DNA of 8,004 nt from Chloroflexota bacterium (lineage in GTDB: Bacteria; Chloroflexota; Chloroflexia; Thermomicrobiales; UBA6265). The first letter of the stretch is position 1. Each line of letters begins with the position of its first letter. The notes under the pieces were generated by a model, which saw nothing but the letters and a program-made list of their open reading frames with translations, did not search any database and was not told the DNA's origin. The translations under genes and the position numbers were made by a program. The stretch lies in NCBI GenBank assembly GCA_023389575.1, contig JAEWEG010000074.1, forward strand, positions 1 through 8,004, given 5' to 3'. Positions 6,402 to 8,004 of the stretch are shown piece by piece.

Positions 6402-7274
6402 TCATTCGTGCGCGGCGAACACGTCGCCGCGCCATTCGGTGAGTTCGGCAAGGCGCGGGTCGTCCACATGGGACCCCAGCGCGCGTGAAATGGCGATGCT
6501 GGCAAGGGAGATCTGGCGAAGGGCCGCCTCGAACAGCGCGTCGTTCGCCCGCATCAGCGGAACGCTCGCGCTCAGCGCGGCGATCACCTGGTTGTCGATG
6601 TCGTACACCGGCACCGCCACGCAGCGCAGGCCGGGCGTGTATTCCTGGTCGTCCACCGCGAACCCCAGCCTCCGCACCCTGGCCACGGCGACGAGCAGGT
6701 CGGCGAGCGATCGAATGGGTGAGGTGGCGACGACCGGGAAGGGTCCATGGCGGAATCGGGCGTGGAGATCGTCGTCGTCTCGGGCGGCGAGCAGCACCTT
6801 CCCCAGGCCCGTGGCGTGGGCGTACAGCCGCTTGCCCACCTCGGACTGGAGTCGCAGCGGGTGGGAGCAGTCGACCTTGGCGAGGTACACATTCTCGATG
6901 CCATCGAGCACGGCGAGTTGCACGGTTTCGTTGACGGCATCGACCACCCGCTGCATTTCCGGCAGGGCCTTGCGGATGAGATCGCGCTGGGAGCGCCAGG
7001 CCTGGCCAATTTCCCAGGTTCGGATGCCAAGTTCGTACGTGCGGCGCTCCGGGTCGAATTCGACATAGCCCCGGTCGGTCATCACCGTCAGCAGGGCGTG
7101 GAGGCTGCTCTTGGGAATGGACCGCCCACGAGCGAGGTCGGAAAAGCCCACGCCATCGGGCGCGACCGCCAGCGCCTCGAGAATATCGAGCGCGCGACTG
7201 GCCGACTTCACGTGAGCCACCTTGCCGCCTGGAGAGGCGGTTTTGGCGGAGCCCGGAACCTCGTGGTGCTCCAC
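6402..7274 (-). CDS. IclR-family transcriptional regulator
   Basis: This 290-residue DNA-binding protein probably senses a metabolite and controls this operon. A winged helix-turn-helix occupies roughly residues 22-85: VKSASRALDILEAL, then FSDLARGRSIPKSSLHALLTVMTDRGYVEFD as recognition helix and wing. The IclR effector domain follows from about 100 to 270, with VNETVQLAVLDGIENVYLAKVD, RLYAHATGLGKVLLAA, GFAVDDQEYTPGLRCVAVPVYD and VIAALSASVP, all family signatures. The frame extends upstream to a TTG at 7382, but that TTG is the -35 box. ATGs at 7301 and 7295 fall in or beside a palindrome without a good RBS. GTG 7274 has AGGGGAGG 5 nt ahead and yields a typical IclR length. It lies first in the operon, 67 nt before the binding-protein gene. 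Autoregulation is inferred from palindromes in its promoter region. Confidence 0.9.
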   Translation of the reverse strand: MEHHEVPGSAKTASPGGKVAHVKSASRALDILEALAVAPDGVGFSDLARGRSIPKSSLHALLTVMTDRGYVEFDPERRTYELGIRTWEIGQAWRSQRDLIRKALPEMQRVVDAVNETVQLAVLDGIENVYLAKVDCSHPLRLQSEVGKRLYAHATGLGKVLLAARDDDDLHARFRHGPFPVVATSPIRSLADLLVAVARVRRLGFAVDDQEYTPGLRCVAVPVYDIDNQVIAALSASVPLMRANDALFEAALRQISLASIAISRALGSHVDDPRLAELTEWRGDVFAAHE

Positions 7275-7279
7275 GGGGA

Positions 7280-7287
7280 CCTCCCCT
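7280..7287 (-). promoter_or_regulatory. Strong ribosome binding site deciding the iclR-type gene start
   Basis: AGGGGAGG on the minus strand is 5 nt before GTG 7274. GGGG (7283-7286) can pair with CCCC (7275-7278) around a 4-nt loop, so the site might be partly masked in RNA. Confidence 0.65.
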
Positions 7288-7290
7288 ACG

Positions 7291-7312
7291 CCCATGCACA
7301 TCCGTGCATGGG
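7291..7312. promoter_or_regulatory. Perfect 9-bp palindrome in the regulator gene's leader
   Basis: CCCATGCAC (7291-7299) and GTGCATGGG (7304-7312) are perfect complements around ATCC, 16 bp before the GTG start and just upstream of its RBS. It could be a second operator for the IclR protein or an mRNA hairpin next to the RBS. Confidence 0.6.
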
Positions 7313-7322
7313 TTCCACTATG

Positions 7323-7336
7323 TGAACATTGGTTCA
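7323..7336. promoter_or_regulatory. Candidate IclR operator TGAAC-N4-GTTCA
   Basis: TGAAC and GTTCA are perfect inverted half-sites separated by ATTG. The site lies about 11-24 nt downstream of the transcription start expected from the promoter at 7354-7382, a position suited to repression. A further GTTC half-site occurs at 7312-7315. IclR-family operators are short palindromes of this kind; binding is inferred. Confidence 0.5.
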
Positions 7337-7353
7337 TGGTTATGCTGCTAGCG

Positions 7354-7382
7354 ATCGTATGCCCTTTGCTCCAATTGGTCAA
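7354..7382 (-). promoter_or_regulatory. Sigma-70-type promoter of the regulator-transporter operon
   Basis: On the minus strand, TTGACC (7382-7377) and TACGAT (7359-7354) are separated by exactly 17 bp, matching 5/6 and 4/6 of the -35 and -10 consensus. Transcription would begin near 7347, leaving a leader of about 73 nt. No comparable promoter is seen in the 67-nt gap before the binding-protein gene, so the four genes may share this one. Confidence 0.6.
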
Positions 7383-7414
7383 CTGGCGACACCCACCGCC
7401 AGCCCAAACCCCAC

Positions 7415-7455
7415 CCGCTCACCCTGGGAATACGCCACATTCTCGCGTAGGGGCG
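7415..7455 (+). repeat. Diverged direct repeat, copy 1
   Basis: It shares the ordered blocks CCGCTCAC, GAATAC, CACAT, CTC and CGTAGGGGCG with copy 2, about 211 bp downstream, with small indels between the blocks. AGGGGCGG (7449-7456) can also pair with CCGCCCT (7499-7505), and GCAGGG/CCCTGC form a hairpin at 7490-7507. This looks like a decayed interspersed intergenic element. Confidence 0.6.
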
Positions 7456-7625
7456 GCGCGGATGACCGATGGCGTCAACATGGCTGCACGCAGGGTGTCC
7501 GCCCTGCCTCACCCGCGCTCGCCTCCACACCAACACACCATTCACGTCACCCAGAGGCGAAGCCGATGGGCCCCCGGACGAAGCCCTTCCGCCGCCAGGC
7601 GGACTCCCATTCCGACCTGCTCCCG

Positions 7626-7667
7626 CCGCTCACGCCCGAATACATGACACATACTCTCGTAGGGGCG
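7626..7667 (+). repeat. Diverged direct repeat, copy 2
   Basis: This is the partner of the copy at 7415-7455, ending in the same CGTAGGGGCG core (7658-7667). The flanking sequence downstream differs (ACTGGGCG here, GCGCGGAT there), so the homologous part ends near the core. Confidence 0.6.
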
Positions 7668-7683
7668 ACTGGGCGTTCATTCC

Positions 7684-7711
7684 GGGCCGCTCCATATGCG
7701 CATGGAGGCCC
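7684..7711. repeat. Small hairpin with bulge
   Basis: CTCCAT (7690-7695) pairs with ATGGAG (7702-7707) around ATGCGC, and GGGC (7684-7687) with GCCC (7708-7711) after a 2-nt bulge. It follows repeat copy 2 by 16 bp and may belong to the same element. Confidence 0.4.
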
Positions 7712-8004
7712 CATCCAACACCACAATCACCGCCGAATGGCGGGTTTTCCCGGGTTCGATGCGTTCACTGGGTAACATCCCTGCCCACCCTGACCATCCC
7801 ACCCTTCACCACCGACCGAAGGACCTCCCGCAATGCACGCATCCAGCCACGACAACATCATTCAAACGCCAACATTAATGCGAAAGCCGGCAATAATTCG
7901 CTACCCCAAAAAGCCCGTCGTTCCAGGCTGGTGTGTGTCAAGAACGTTGGACAGCGAGCGCGGCGGATCCCCACAATCGCTGGAAGTGGAGCATCGGTGG
8001 TTCT

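Larger units (their letters stand above)
7383..8004. other. Right-flank intergenic region with no convincing gene
   Basis: About 620 bp lie upstream of the operon promoter. Frames here are short, overlap and are rich in Arg, Pro, His and Ser, with no RBS-start pairs or recognisable domains. The stretch holds two copies of a diverged direct repeat (7415-7455, 7626-7667) and small hairpins at 7490-7507, 7588-7603 and 7684-7711. From about 7850 the sequence becomes more AT-rich. A short frame from ATG 7878 is open to the right edge but lacks an RBS, so I do not call it. Confidence 0.6.

Noticed and set aside
6335..6505. In-frame upstream extension of the binding protein
   Set aside because: It overlaps the regulator's coding end, contains no export signal, and would bury the Tat motif; ATG 6334 has a proper RBS.
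7275..7382. Longer starts for the IclR regulator (TTG 7382, ATG 7301, ATG 7295)
   Set aside because: The TTG is part of the -35 box, the ATGs lie in or next to a perfect palindrome without an RBS, and the extra residues are not protein-like.
7913..7941. Minus-strand TTGACA at 7936-7941 as a promoter
   Set aside because: No -10 like hexamer occurs at 16-18 bp; a consensus -35 alone is not enough.
7878..8004. Plus-strand frame open to the right edge
   Set aside because: It has no Shine-Dalgarno sequence, no recognisable motif and only 42 visible codons, so it cannot be told from chance.
1..8004. tRNA, rRNA, CRISPR array, insertion sequence or phage genes
   Set aside because: I saw no tRNA-like or rRNA core, no regularly spaced identical repeats, and no transposase, integrase or structural phage protein in any frame.

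Overview
The window looks like part of a GC-rich bacterial chromosome. The Tat-exported solute-binding protein without a lipobox, the fused beta-propeller/permease and the short intergenic repeats built on a GTAGGGGCG core remind me of Chloroflexota, perhaps the Thermomicrobiales group. That placement is a guess from general resemblance and was not tested.

Layout. (1) 1-1185, plus strand: a SelA-fold PLP enzyme whose first codons lie left of the window. (2) 1186-1641: a non-coding gap between converging genes, crowded with inverted repeats. (3) 7274 down to 1642, minus strand: a four-gene transcription unit read right to left. It holds an IclR-family regulator, a Tat-dependent extracellular sugar-binding protein, a 683-residue ABC permease carrying an N-terminal seven-bladed beta-propeller, and a second, ordinary MalG-type permease. 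The spacings are 67 nt, 20 nt and a 4-nt ATGA overlap. A good sigma-70-type promoter (TTGACC, 17 bp, TACGAT) and two palindromes precede the regulator. (4) 7383-8004: about 620 bp with no convincing gene, holding two diverged copies of a roughly 41-bp repeat and several small hairpins.

How the genes fit together. The binding protein would capture a carbohydrate-like solute outside the membrane. The two permeases would form the channel. An ATPase encoded elsewhere would power it, since none is present here. The IclR protein probably controls its own transcript and, by read-through, the transporter. The converging SelA-like enzyme belongs to the broad family that includes D-glucosaminate-6-phosphate ammonia-lyase, so an amino-sugar or sugar-acid substrate is possible but not shown.

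The most unusual element is the permease fusion. A complete propeller with PQQ/WD-like blades is predicted to sit outside the membrane, fixed between a signal-anchor helix and a second helix that leads into the MalF-like core. A perfect 14-bp hairpin lies within the first codons of this fusion gene, just after the binding-protein gene.
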